From Methanosarcinaceae archaeon (lineage in GTDB: Archaea; Halobacteriota; Methanosarcinia; Methanosarcinales; Methanosarcinaceae), in contig DQIO01000299.1 in assembly GCA_020793555.1 (NCBI GenBank), positions 1 to 15,775 of the forward strand: 15,775 nucleotides of DNA, read 5' to 3'. Numbering within the stretch: the stretch's first letter is position 1; every line of letters begins with the position of its first letter. This document shows positions 8,389 to 15,618 of this stretch, one piece after another. Under the pieces are notes generated by a model. The model saw nothing but the letters and a program-made list of their open reading frames with translations, was not told the DNA's origin and made no database searches. The position numbers and the translations under genes were made by a program.

Positions 8389-9936
8389 TTAAATGAATCG
8401 CCTCATAATCTTTTTTGCGGACAGAAGATTTATCCCCAATTTTTTCTCCACTTCAAGCATGAGCATCAAATCTTCATCATCGAAACTTTTTGTTAATAAA
8501 ATGGATAAACAATATACTCCAGCAAATACTACAAACAATACAATTAACATCCATATGGGAAGTAAATAAGTTGATGTTCTAAAAAGAGTTGAAACGGTAA
8601 ATGCCACAATAAAAGACAACATGATTGGCTTTAAATAATTTTTTGAAAATGGTTGTATTTTAGAGATTGAATACAACTTCATTGAGTTTAAAATATTTAT
8701 TGAAATTAATGCTATTGCTGATGCAATTGCTGCGCCCACAAATCCCATAAGTGGTATTAAAAGTACATTTAAACTGATATTTATTATTAAGCGCAATAAT
8801 GCAAACACAAATACAATTTTTGTTTTACCCATGATTGTCAATGTAATTCCATTTGGTCCAAGTATCGTATTGGTAAAAAACCCAAGCGTTAAAAGTTGTA
8901 ACACAATGTCTGCTTGAATATACCTGAATCCAAAAAATGCATTAAGCACAGAATCCGGGAAAAAGAATACTATGAAAAATATAGGTAATGAGATCGAAAA
9001 AATCCATTTTGTTATTATTGAATATGTTCTTTTTATTTCATCATTTTGTTTTTTAGAATATAATTGCGTCATTAACGGAACATATAGAAACATAAGTGAT
9101 GATAATATCGCAGAGATTATACTCGCAAACGGTACTGCTCCATTATAAATGCCAACTGCATCAGCATTCATGAAATAGCCAAGCATTAAGGTATCAGTGG
9201 TAGTTATAATTATTGGGACCATTGCAAGTCCCATAAGTGGGAGCGAAAAAAGTAATAAGCTTTTTCTCATTGGCTCATATTTGTCAACTTTTATCTTCAA
9301 AATTAAAGAATGTCTTGAAGTATACAAAGCAAGTACTATGAATACTGAAATAATAGCTAATACATGGGCATAAACAAATGATCTCAAAGAAAGGTCAAAC
9401 ACTATGGCAATAAATAAGTACATTATTTCAAAAACAAATAGGAGAATATTATTAAATATAATATTTTCCTTCATAATTCCGAAGCCCCTAAAAATTGTTA
9501 GAATTATTGAAGTCAATACTGAAAATGGTAATGCAATGAAAAATATTTTACTTATAGAATTTAATCCATTTATATCAAAGATTGGCAGAATAAAATCCAC
9601 TGATAATTCTGCAACTAGCAAGAAAAATAAACTTGATACAATTGCAATTTGAATGGCTGAAATAATTACGTTCCAAATTTTATCCATACTATTTTGTGCT
9701 TTAAAATAAGCAATTTCCCGAGTAGTGCCTACTTGCAAACCTAATGCACTAATTAAAACCAAAATGTTGAGTAAAGTCAAACCAATCGAATATATACCAA
9801 ACTCTTCTACTGTAAGAGATCTAATTATAATTAATCGATTAGCAAACGCAAGCAACATCCCAACAATTGACCCAATGAAAACAATTGATGTACTTACTAC
9901 TAATCTCTTTAATGTTGAGTTAACAACGGAATTCAT
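8389..9936 (-). CDS. Wzx-like oligosaccharide flippase (PST/MATE-type membrane protein)
   Basis: A 515-residue integral membrane protein with about 12-14 hydrophobic helices. The N-terminus has the family pattern: VFIGSIVGMLLAFANRLII, LTVEEFGIYSIGLTLLNIL, GLQVGTTREIAYFKA. A mid-protein MVPIIITTTDTLMLGYFM and FVGAAIASAIALISINILN also fit. The family moves undecaprenyl- or dolichyl-linked glycans across the membrane, so this is the likely export step for the locus. I start at ATG 9936 because AGGTG (complement of 9940-9944) is a ribosome site just upstream. The GTG at 9942 would lie inside that site and adds only two residues. It lies opposite to the other glycan genes and converges with paralogue 2, leaving 1 nt. 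Confidence 0.92.
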   Translation of the reverse strand: MNSVVNSTLKRLVVSTSIVFIGSIVGMLLAFANRLIIIRSLTVEEFGIYSIGLTLLNILVLISALGLQVGTTREIAYFKAQNSMDKIWNVIISAIQIAIVSSLFFLLVAELSVDFILPIFDINGLNSISKIFFIALPFSVLTSIILTIFRGFGIMKENIIFNNILLFVFEIMYLFIAIVFDLSLRSFVYAHVLAIISVFIVLALYTSRHSLILKIKVDKYEPMRKSLLLFSLPLMGLAMVPIIITTTDTLMLGYFMNADAVGIYNGAVPFASIISAILSSLMFLYVPLMTQLYSKKQNDEIKRTYSIITKWIFSISLPIFFIVFFFPDSVLNAFFGFRYIQADIVLQLLTLGFFTNTILGPNGITLTIMGKTKIVFVFALLRLIINISLNVLLIPLMGFVGAAIASAIALISINILNSMKLYSISKIQPFSKNYLKPIMLSFIVAFTVSTLFRTSTYLLPIWMLIVLFVVFAGVYCLSILLTKSFDDEDLMLMLEVEKKLGINLLSAKKIMRRFI

Positions 9937-9959
9937 AAACACCTGCTTAAATTGATTCC

Positions 9960-9968
9960 ATATATTTT
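9960..9968 (-). promoter_or_regulatory. TATA-like box for the flippase gene
   Basis: On the minus strand AAAATATAT is centred about 28 nt before ATG 9936, so transcripts would start at or near the start codon. A second match, GATATATTTGG near 10036-10045, would give a leader of about 80 nt. Which is used cannot be told from sequence. Confidence 0.35.
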
Positions 9969-10120
9969 GCTGAATATCGAATAGATGTAATTTTTATGCC
10001 ACATGATATTTTTTACCTCAATCGCTATAGGAATCCAAATATATCTCGTGTAAACCTATACTAATGTTACAATCTTATATTTATCACTATGTTTGCACTA
10101 TCCTTTTTTATATTTATGCA

Positions 10121-10135
10121 CGAAACTTTTATATA
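10121..10135 (+). promoter_or_regulatory. Archaeal promoter of the sulfate-activation operon
   Basis: CGAAA followed by CTTTTATATA forms a good purine-rich BRE plus TATA-box arrangement. The box centre near 10131 predicts transcription starting around 10156-10158, only 7-9 nt before ATG 10165. No strong ribosome site precedes that ATG, which agrees with a near-leaderless message for the first gene. It is the best-formed promoter in the window and faces the operon. Confidence 0.65.
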
Positions 10136-10136
10136 C

Positions 10137-10155
10137 ACTCCAATTGTACTCCAAT
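10137..10155 (+). promoter_or_regulatory. Tandem ACTCCAAT direct repeats, candidate RHH operator
   Basis: ACTCCAAT occurs at 10137-10144 and again at 10148-10155, exactly 11 bp apart (one helical turn). The pair sits between the TATA box and the start codon, over the predicted transcription start. RHH regulators commonly bind short direct or inverted repeats spaced by about one turn, and the first gene encodes an RHH protein, so autorepression is the simple reading. Occupancy here would block initiation. Confidence 0.5.
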
Positions 10156-10164
10156 CAGAGCCTA

Positions 10165-10377
10165 ATGAAAGACAAAGTTACCATAAAGATCCCACGGGAA
10201 CTATACGAAAATCTTCAGCAGATGACTGAAGGCACAGGATTCTCAAGCGTAACGGAATTCATAGTCTTTACCATGCGTACACTTGCATCTACCGGTAAGA
10301 TCATTGAAGACGATAAACTCACAGATAACGAAGTTCAAACAATCAAAGACAGACTAAAACGACTCGGATATTTATAA
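10165..10377 (+). CDS. Ribbon-helix-helix protein with C-terminal RLxxLGYL tail
   Basis: A 70-residue protein. The first 45 residues fit the RHH (CopG/MetJ/Arc-like) fold: strand KVTIKIPREL, first helix YENLQQMTEG, turn GFSSV, second helix TEFIVFTMRTLAS. An acidic linker (IIEDDKLTDNEV) leads to IKDRLKRLGYL at residues 60-70. I place the start at ATG 10165, not at the in-frame ATG 10093. The earlier start would put the TATA box inside the gene, and its extra 24 residues have no family character. A role as DNA-binding autoregulator is supported by the tandem repeat in the promoter. A scaffold role through the tail shared with CysD is the alternative. CysD starts 16 nt downstream. Confidence 0.82.
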   Translation: MKDKVTIKIPRELYENLQQMTEGTGFSSVTEFIVFTMRTLASTGKIIEDDKLTDNEVQTIKDRLKRLGYL

Positions 10378-10393
10378 ATAAGGAGAAACAAAA

Positions 10394-11197
10394 ATGGACC
10401 ATCTAGACAGATTAGAAAGCCAAAGCGTCTACATCATACGGGAAGCATACAAACAATTCAAAGACATCGCCATTCTCTGGAGTATAGGGAAGGATTCCAC
10501 CACCCTCATGTGGCTGGTACGAAAAGCATTCTATGGCAATGTACCATTTCCGGCATTGCATATCGACACAAGCTACAAATTCCGGGAGATCTATGAATTC
10601 AGGGAAGAATGGTCAAAAAAATGGAACATGAACCTTGTGATAAGCAGCAATGAAGAAGCCTTAAAAGCCGGAATGGGACCGGATGCAGAAGATAAGCTGG
10701 CATGTTGCGGACAATTAAAGACTGAAGCATTGAAGCAAACCATCAATAAACACAGATACAAAGCACTACTTTTAGGGATACGCAGGGATGAGCACGGAAT
10801 CAGGGCCAAAGAACGGGTCTTTTCGCCAAGGAACAAGCAGTTCCAGTGGGACTATAAAGACCAGCCTCCGGAGCTGTGGGACCAGTTCAAGAACAAGCAG
10901 CAGGGAGAACAGCATATACGAGTCCACCCACTCCTGCACTGGACAGAGCAGGACATTTGGGATTATATAAAGAGAGAGAACATCCCAACAGTGGACCTGT
11001 ACTTTGCCAAAGACGGCAAACGATACCGCAGTATTGGATGCGAGACCTGCTGCGAACCTGTGGATTCTGAAGCTGACACTGTGGATAAGATCGTAGAAGA
11101 ACTCAAGGTTACACAAATATCCGAACGTTCAGGCCGTGCTCAGGACAAAGAAAGCGCGTACATGATGCAAAAGCTACGTGCACTTGGCTACATGTAA
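10394..11197 (+). CDS. cysD: CysD-like sulfate adenylyltransferase (ATP sulfurylase) subunit 2, with CC/CxxC cysteines
   Basis: This 267-residue protein would catalyse ATP + sulfate to APS + pyrophosphate together with the GTPase at 12074-13306. CysD landmarks are the PP-loop SIGKDST (30-36), LHIDTSYKFREIYEFR, IRRDEHGIRAKER, IRVHPLLHWTEQDIWDYI, and the ending SERSGRAQDKE then KLRALGYM, matching the SERQGR and KRQGYF ending of E. coli CysD as I remember it. The E. coli protein is near 302 residues; this one lacks an insertion before YRSIGC. Unusual are C104-C105 and C216/C219/C220 (CACC-type CC, then GCETCC), the arrangement that binds [4Fe-4S] in APS reductases. The reductase C-terminal catalytic Cys is absent, so I prefer sulfurylase over PAPS/APS reductase. 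AGGAG at 10381-10385 is a strong ribosome site. Confidence 0.88.
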   Translation: MDHLDRLESQSVYIIREAYKQFKDIAILWSIGKDSTTLMWLVRKAFYGNVPFPALHIDTSYKFREIYEFREEWSKKWNMNLVISSNEEALKAGMGPDAEDKLACCGQLKTEALKQTINKHRYKALLLGIRRDEHGIRAKERVFSPRNKQFQWDYKDQPPELWDQFKNKQQGEQHIRVHPLLHWTEQDIWDYIKRENIPTVDLYFAKDGKRYRSIGCETCCEPVDSEADTVDKIVEELKVTQISERSGRAQDKESAYMMQKLRALGYM

Positions 11198-11214
11198 ACC
11201 TGATCGGGAAACAA

Positions 11215-12033
11215 ATGGCTATTGAACAGTTGCTCGTAGGGGTCCTGATAATATCCTTGCTTGCAGAATACATGGATGCAACCCTTGGCATGGGATATGG
11301 TACCACCCTGACCCCCATGCTCTTATTGATGGGATTTTCACCAATGCAGGTAGTACCTGCGATACTACTTGCCCAATTCTTCGCAGGCATCTTTGCAGCA
11401 ACCCTGCATCATAAAGCAGGCAATGTCAATTTTGATTTTAAGAATGACCATGAGCACGAGATCGTTAAAAGGCTTGGAAAACTGGGATACATACCAAAAT
11501 CAAATGATTCCAAAGTCGCACTTGTACTTGGATTTTTCAGTGTTATAGGAGTAATTTTGGCTGTTGTTGTGGCATTGAATCTGTCTGAATTCTACCTTAA
11601 ACTGTATATCGGACTACTGGTCACAGCCATGGGAATAATCATACTAATAAAACACAAGGCTGAAAAGATATTCTCATGGAAGAAGATCATTGGAATCGGT
11701 GCTCTTGCATCCTTTAACAAAGGAATGTCCGGCGGTGGATATGGTCCACTCATAGTATCAGGCCAGATACTCTCCGGTGTCAACGCTAAGAACTCGATAG
11801 GTATAACCGCTCTTGCAGAAGGAGTCACATGTTTTGTTGGTGTTATAGCCTATTTTATTCTCGGTACGCACGTTGACTGGGGTCTTGCTCCATATCTGGT
11901 AGTAGGATCATTGATCTCTGTACCCCTGTCAGTACATACAGTAAAAAGAATGAAAACCAAAGAATTCACATTGATCATCGGTGTAGCAACAACATTGCTC
12001 GGATTGTTCACGTTATCTAAACTTGTCATGTAA
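11215..12033 (+). CDS. TauE/SafE-family membrane transporter, probable sulfur-oxyanion carrier
   Basis: A 272-residue integral membrane protein with about 7-8 hydrophobic helices. The N-terminal half has the family pattern: EYMDATLGMGYGTTLTPMLLLMGF, then VVPAILLAQFFAGIFAATLHHKAG. The second half repeats it as ASFNKGMSGGGYGPLIVSGQILSG. TauE/SafE proteins carry sulfite, sulfonates or related anions. Lying between cysD and cysN, this one most likely imports sulfate or exports sulfite; direction is inference. A hydrophilic loop between the halves holds IVKRLGKLGYI (residues 83-93), which resembles the C-termini of CysD and both RHH proteins. GGGA (11206-11209) is the ribosome site, 17 nt after the cysD stop. 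CysD and CysN are usually adjacent in bacteria, so this placement is unusual. Confidence 0.87.
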   Translation: MAIEQLLVGVLIISLLAEYMDATLGMGYGTTLTPMLLLMGFSPMQVVPAILLAQFFAGIFAATLHHKAGNVNFDFKNDHEHEIVKRLGKLGYIPKSNDSKVALVLGFFSVIGVILAVVVALNLSEFYLKLYIGLLVTAMGIIILIKHKAEKIFSWKKIIGIGALASFNKGMSGGGYGPLIVSGQILSGVNAKNSIGITALAEGVTCFVGVIAYFILGTHVDWGLAPYLVVGSLISVPLSVHTVKRMKTKEFTLIIGVATTLLGLFTLSKLVM

Positions 12034-12073
12034 ATCTATGAAGGCAATATTAATCATTTAAAGAGGATTCATT

Positions 12074-13306
12074 ATGGAAAAAGAAAAATTAAAGTTTGTA
12101 ATTGTAGGTCATGTTGACCACGGAAAAAGCACGTTGATCGGGCGGCTTTTGTACGATACCAATTCACTTTCAGAAAGTAAGGTGGAAGAGATAAAACAGC
12201 TTTGTGAAAGCCTTGGAAAGGATATTGAATTTGGTTATGTCATGGATCACCTGGAGGAAGAGCGCGATCAAGGCATCACAATCGACACAGCACAGACTTT
12301 TTTTAATACCGAAAAAAGGGATTACGTAATAATAGACGCCCCTGGCCATGTAGAGTTTCTGAAGAACATGATCAGCGGTGCATCTCAGGCAGAAGCCGCT
12401 GTGCTAATCGTAGATGCAGAAGAGGGTGTAAAGGAACAGACAAAAAGACATGCCTACATTCTCGGTATGCTTGGATTATCCCAGGTCATAGTTGTCATAA
12501 ACAAGATGGATCTGGTAGACAACAGCCAAAAGCGGTTTGAGGAAGTAAAGAAAGACCTCTTACAATTTTTATCCGGAATTAATATCAAACCATCGTATGT
12601 CATACCGATCTCTGCCAAAAATGGCGATTTTATAGCCAACAAAAAATCAAAAATGGATTGGTATGATGGTCTTACTGTTCTGGAAGCACTTGGCACATTC
12701 AAGATCAAAGAAAACGCAAACGACAAACCTCTGCGCTTTATGATCCAGGACGTTTATAATTTCGATAAGCGCATCATAGCAGGAAGAGTTGAAAGTGGCG
12801 TCATAAGAAAAGGAGACGAGATCACAGTATTGCCTTCAGGCGAAAAAACAAGGGTGAAATCCGTAGAAGAATTCTTAAAAGAAGTCACAGAAGCCGAAGC
12901 CGGAAAAAGTACCAGTATTACCACAGAAGACAAACTGTTCATTGACAGGGGCGATGTCATTGTGCACGACAGCGACAAGCCAGTAGTTACAGATAGGATC
13001 AAAGCCAATCTCTTCTGGATGGACAAGATCCCCTATAAAATGGGTGCAAGCGTCTGGTTCAGATGTGGTACCCAGGAAGTTCCCTGCGAGATTGAAAAGA
13101 TCAATTGGGTCATTGATTCCTCCACATTAGAATTAATCGCAGAGGATGCATCAGAGATCAAGAACAGGGAAGTTGCTGATGTGATAATTAGGACGAACAA
13201 GCCTGTTGTTGTGGAGAACTTCAACAAAATAGAGGAACTTGGCAGATTTGTACTTGGAAAAAACGATACAATTGCAGGCGGTATTATAACGGAGCTGGAA
13301 CAATGA
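12074..13306 (+). CDS. cysN: CysN-like sulfate adenylyltransferase GTPase subunit 1
   Basis: A 410-residue translation-factor-type GTPase whose GTP hydrolysis drives APS synthesis by CysD. G-motifs are clear: GHVDHGKST (12-20), a switch I segment ending [16 protein letters not shown] (88-92), NKMD (143-146) and ISAKNGD. Two beta-barrel domains follow from about residue 215 ([22 protein letters not shown] onwards) to the end. [14 protein letters not shown] with [24 protein letters not shown] is CysN-like rather than EF-1A-like. Bacterial CysN is around 475 residues; this one is shorter and has no fused APS kinase domain as in CysNC. GAGGA (12063-12067) sits 6 nt before the ATG. The stop overlaps the next start by 4 nt. 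Confidence 0.9.
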   Translation: MEKEKLKFVIVGHVDHGKSTLIGRLLYDTNSLSESKVEEIKQLCESLGKDIEFGYVMDHLEEERDQGITIDTAQTFFNTEKRDYVIIDAPGHVEFLKNMISGASQAEAAVLIVDAEEGVKEQTKRHAYILGMLGLSQVIVVINKMDLVDNSQKRFEEVKKDLLQFLSGINIKPSYVIPISAKNGDFIANKKSKMDWYDGLTVLEALGTFKIKENANDKPLRFMIQDVYNFDKRIIAGRVESGVIRKGDEITVLPSGEKTRVKSVEEFLKEVTEAEAGKSTSITTEDKLFIDRGDVIVHDSDKPVVTDRIKANLFWMDKIPYKMGASVWFRCGTQEVPCEIEKINWVIDSSTLELIAEDASEIKNREVADVIIRTNKPVVVENFNKIEELGRFVLGKNDTIAGGIITELEQ

Positions 13307-14013
13307 TCGTGGTCTTAGCAATAGATGCACTGGAGCATACGCTGGTTGAAGAATTCAACTGCAAAAACCTCATGCAGGAATTCTATGGAAAAACTGACAT
13401 CTCTGAGTTTTCCGAACCAAGGACAATGGTGCTCTGGAGTTCCTTTATGAACGGGAAGAACATGGAAGAAGAAGTCATGGCTCTTGGCGATGAGGGAATG
13501 TGGCACACAAAATTTGACATAAAGAACACATTCTTTGATCAATTTGAAAATCCAAAAATAATTGACCTACCTGGGTTCAACTACATCAGGGAGCAGCACG
13601 ATAAAGAACGAATATTGCTCAAACAGTTTTTCGATGCACAATCTGAAGACGAAAAAAAGAGTATAAGAACAGAGTATAATAACCATGCATTTGAACATCA
13701 CAGGAGAATAAAACAGGAGTTCAGTGATGCTTTAAATGAAGACCATGATTTTCTGCTTGGTTATTTCAGTGTGGCTGATGTCATTGGACATCTGAACTTT
13801 GGCAACAGGGCCATGATGAAAATGATCTATAAGGATATGGATGAGATTGCAGAAACTATCAAGAATAATCACATAGTATTATCTGATCATGGGATGGAAA
13901 AGATCGGTATGTTTGGGGATCATTCGAACTATGGATTCTGGAGTTCCAGTGTCAAAGATCTGGGCAATCCAAAGATAACCGATTTTGCAGAAATAATTAA
14001 AGACAAACAGTAG
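13303..14013 (+). CDS. Compact alkaline-phosphatase superfamily protein coupled to cysN
   Basis: A 236-residue cytoplasmic protein with a reduced but complete AP-superfamily metal site: AIDAL (D8), [14 protein letters not shown] with T41 as likely nucleophile, VADVIGH (D159, H163), SDHGM (D195, H196) and [10 protein letters not shown] (H207). Only 10 residues separate H196 from H207, against about 175-190 in the two glycan-locus paralogues, so the substrate-capping segment is missing. It starts inside the cysN stop (ATGA), which strongly suggests it works with sulfate activation. Possible roles are hydrolysis of APS or pyrophosphate, transfer of the sulfuryl or adenylyl group from APS, or removal of a nucleotide by-product. 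None can be chosen from sequence. Its start lacks its own strong ribosome site, fitting coupling. Confidence 0.82.
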   Translation: MIVVLAIDALEHTLVEEFNCKNLMQEFYGKTDISEFSEPRTMVLWSSFMNGKNMEEEVMALGDEGMWHTKFDIKNTFFDQFENPKIIDLPGFNYIREQHDKERILLKQFFDAQSEDEKKSIRTEYNNHAFEHHRRIKQEFSDALNEDHDFLLGYFSVADVIGHLNFGNRAMMKMIYKDMDEIAETIKNNHIVLSDHGMEKIGMFGDHSNYGFWSSSVKDLGNPKITDFAEIIKDKQ

Positions 14014-14021
14014 GTGAAATA

Positions 14022-14240
14022 ATGAGTGTTGAATATGGTGAAATCAAAATTCCAAAAGATCTGATCGCGAAAATCGAAGAACGTGTCAAAGAGACTGAGT
14101 TTGAATCGGTTGATGAATATGCTACATTTGTGTTAGAAGAAGTCGTTAAGGATGATGACGAGGATATCGAAGAAGTCTTTTCAGAAGAAGATGAAGAAAA
14201 AGTGAAGGAGCGATTAAGGGCACTTGGGTATTTAGACTGA
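14022..14240 (+). CDS. Acidic ribbon-helix-helix protein with C-terminal RLRALGYL tail
   Basis: A 72-residue protein and the second RHH member of the operon. Strand YGEIKIPKDL, helix IAKIEERVKETE, turn FESV and helix DEYATFVLEEVV fit the fold. A strongly acidic linker (DDDEDIEEVFSEEDEE) comes next, then VKERLRALGYLD at residues 61-72. The layout matches the first RHH protein, so the two are probably diverged duplicates at opposite ends of the operon. The acidity is unusual for a DNA-binding protein; a protein-protein adaptor is possible. AGGTGA (14012-14017), overlapping the upstream TAG, is a good ribosome site. The stop codon lies inside the terminator palindrome. Confidence 0.82.
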   Translation: MSVEYGEIKIPKDLIAKIEERVKETEFESVDEYATFVLEEVVKDDDEDIEEVFSEEDEEKVKERLRALGYLD

Positions 14241-14263
14241 CATTATGTCAGTCACTTCTTTTT
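14235..14263 (+). terminator. Palindromic terminator shared by two convergent genes
   Basis: GACTGACA (14235-14242) and TGTCAGTC (14246-14253) form a perfect 8-bp stem with a TTA loop, followed by ACTTCTTTTT on the plus strand, a usual archaeal or intrinsic terminator layout. The left arm supplies TGA (14238-14240) for the RHH gene, and the right arm read on the other strand supplies TGA (14248-14250) for the dehydrogenase. On the minus strand the downstream tract is not U-rich, so ending is likely better for the sulfate operon. Confidence 0.65.
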
Positions 14264-15543
14264 GTAATCAATATTTCTGCATGTGGTATATTGACGTTTC
14301 CAATCGTTTGCACTCTAAATCCAACCTTTTTCCACGCCTTACCATCAACAACATTCCGTGTATCAACAATATTCAAATTCCTCATCCCCCCACAAATCTC
14401 CTCTGGCTTAATCTCCTTAAACACCGAGTGATCAGTAAGCAAAACAATACAATCACTACCATTAAGCGATTCCGAAAGCCCCAACAAAGGATAATCAAAC
14501 TCCGTCACAAATGGATCATGCACCCGGATCTCATACCCCTCCTTTTCAGCCAGTTTAATAAACTTCCTCGCAGGAGTAGCCCTCGTATCTCCAATATCCC
14601 CTTTATACGCCACACCAAAGATAGTAATTACAGGATTCTCCACACCCACTAAAATCTCCCTGACCATCTTCAAAACATACTGCGGCATTGAATCATTGAT
14701 CTGGCGGGATAATGAGATCAAACGACCCTTGTTCGTATCCTCTGTCAAGAACCAGGGGTCTATGGCTATACAGTGTCCGCCCACGCCGGGACCCGGATTT
14801 AAGATATTCACCCTCGGATGCTTGTTGGCTATCCTTATGGCATCCCAGACATTCACTCCATACTCATCTGCGATCTGGGCAAGCTCATTGGCAAGTGCAA
14901 TATTGATGTCACGGAAAGTATTCTCCATCAGCTTGACCATCTCGGCGGTGGTGCTGTTGGTAAGATGTAATTCTCCCTTAACAAAACATGAATAAAGTGA
15001 TTCTGTAAGTTCGGTGGATCTTTTGTCTATACCGCCGATGATCCTGTCATTATAAACCATCTCATGCAGGGTATTGCCTGGAATCGCCCTTTCCGGACAA
15101 TGTGTGATATAGAAATCTTCCGATGCTTTCAAACCGGATTTCTGTAAAGTAGATTTAACCGTTTTTTCACATGTCTTTGGCGGGATGGTGGATTCTATGA
15201 TCACCAGATTACCCTTTTTCAGGTGAGATACGATCATTTCACATGCTGATGCCACGTATTTCAAATCGGACAAGTGTGTTTCCTTATCAAGTGGAGTCGG
15301 TACTGCAACCAGAAAAACATCTGCATCTTCTGTAACTGTTTGAGCACGGAATGTATTGTTTTTAATTGCACTGTTTAACAGTTCCTGGAAGCCATCTTCC
15401 TCAAAAGGCATACTTCCTTTGTTTAGAGTTGCAACAACACTTTGGTTTATATCTACACCCACCACATCATTGCCATTATTCGCAAACAAGAGGGCAGTAG
15501 GTAAACCGATATATCCCATACCTAAAATACAAATTTTTGACAT
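14248..15543 (-). CDS. wecC: UDP-N-acetyl-D-mannosamine dehydrogenase (UDP-sugar dehydrogenase family)
   Basis: A 431-residue NAD-dependent enzyme that would oxidise UDP-ManNAc twice at C6 to UDP-ManNAcA, a surface-glycan donor. The N-terminal NAD-binding site is GMGYIGLP (8-15), then VVGVDINQ and VPTPLDKE. HCPERAIPGNTLHEMVYNDRIIGG is the segment that, in my memory, separates the ManNAc-type from UDP-glucose dehydrogenases. Catalytic C258 sits in GVGGHCIAIDPWFL, and the C-terminal UDP-binding domain has VAYKGDIGDTRATPA and VHDPFV. Length fits the family. GGTGG (complement of 15550-15554) lies 5-6 nt before the ATG. Other UDP-HexNAc substrates are possible. No epimerase partner is in the window. 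It is convergent with the sulfate operon. Confidence 0.93.
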   Translation of the reverse strand: MSKICILGMGYIGLPTALLFANNGNDVVGVDINQSVVATLNKGSMPFEEDGFQELLNSAIKNNTFRAQTVTEDADVFLVAVPTPLDKETHLSDLKYVASACEMIVSHLKKGNLVIIESTIPPKTCEKTVKSTLQKSGLKASEDFYITHCPERAIPGNTLHEMVYNDRIIGGIDKRSTELTESLYSCFVKGELHLTNSTTAEMVKLMENTFRDINIALANELAQIADEYGVNVWDAIRIANKHPRVNILNPGPGVGGHCIAIDPWFLTEDTNKGRLISLSRQINDSMPQYVLKMVREILVGVENPVITIFGVAYKGDIGDTRATPARKFIKLAEKEGYEIRVHDPFVTEFDYPLLGLSESLNGSDCIVLLTDHSVFKEIKPEEICGGMRNLNIVDTRNVVDGKAWKKVGFRVQTIGNVNIPHAEILITKRSD

Positions 15544-15618
15544 TTTTTACCACCGTTTAATATATCGTTAAGCCTTTCCAACTTTGTTGAAGATGATTAT
15601 CGTTAATGCTTCTGTGTC

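Noticed and set aside
10026..10060. Inverted repeat TATAGG / CCTATA in the divergent intergenic region
   Set aside because: Only 6 bp with a 23-nt spacer in AT-rich DNA; expected by chance.
10093..10164. N-terminal extension of the first RHH gene from an in-frame ATG
   Set aside because: It would place the best TATA box of the window inside the coding region and add 24 residues with no RHH character; ATG 10165 gives a normal RHH N-terminus.
10394..11197. Reading this gene as a PAPS or APS reductase (CysH)
   Set aside because: Despite CC/CxxC cysteines, the reductase C-terminal catalytic Cys is missing and the SERSGRAQDKE to LGYM ending and FREIYEFR segment are CysD-like; a CysN gene is in the same operon.
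10165..14240. RHH genes as antitoxins of toxin-antitoxin pairs
   Set aside because: No adjacent small toxin-like gene (RelE, MazF, PIN) is present; partners are sulfate-activation genes.
14245..14652. A 135-residue plus-strand open frame after the terminator
   Set aside because: It lies entirely antisense to the dehydrogenase C-terminal domain, has unlikely composition and no ribosome site; a shadow frame.
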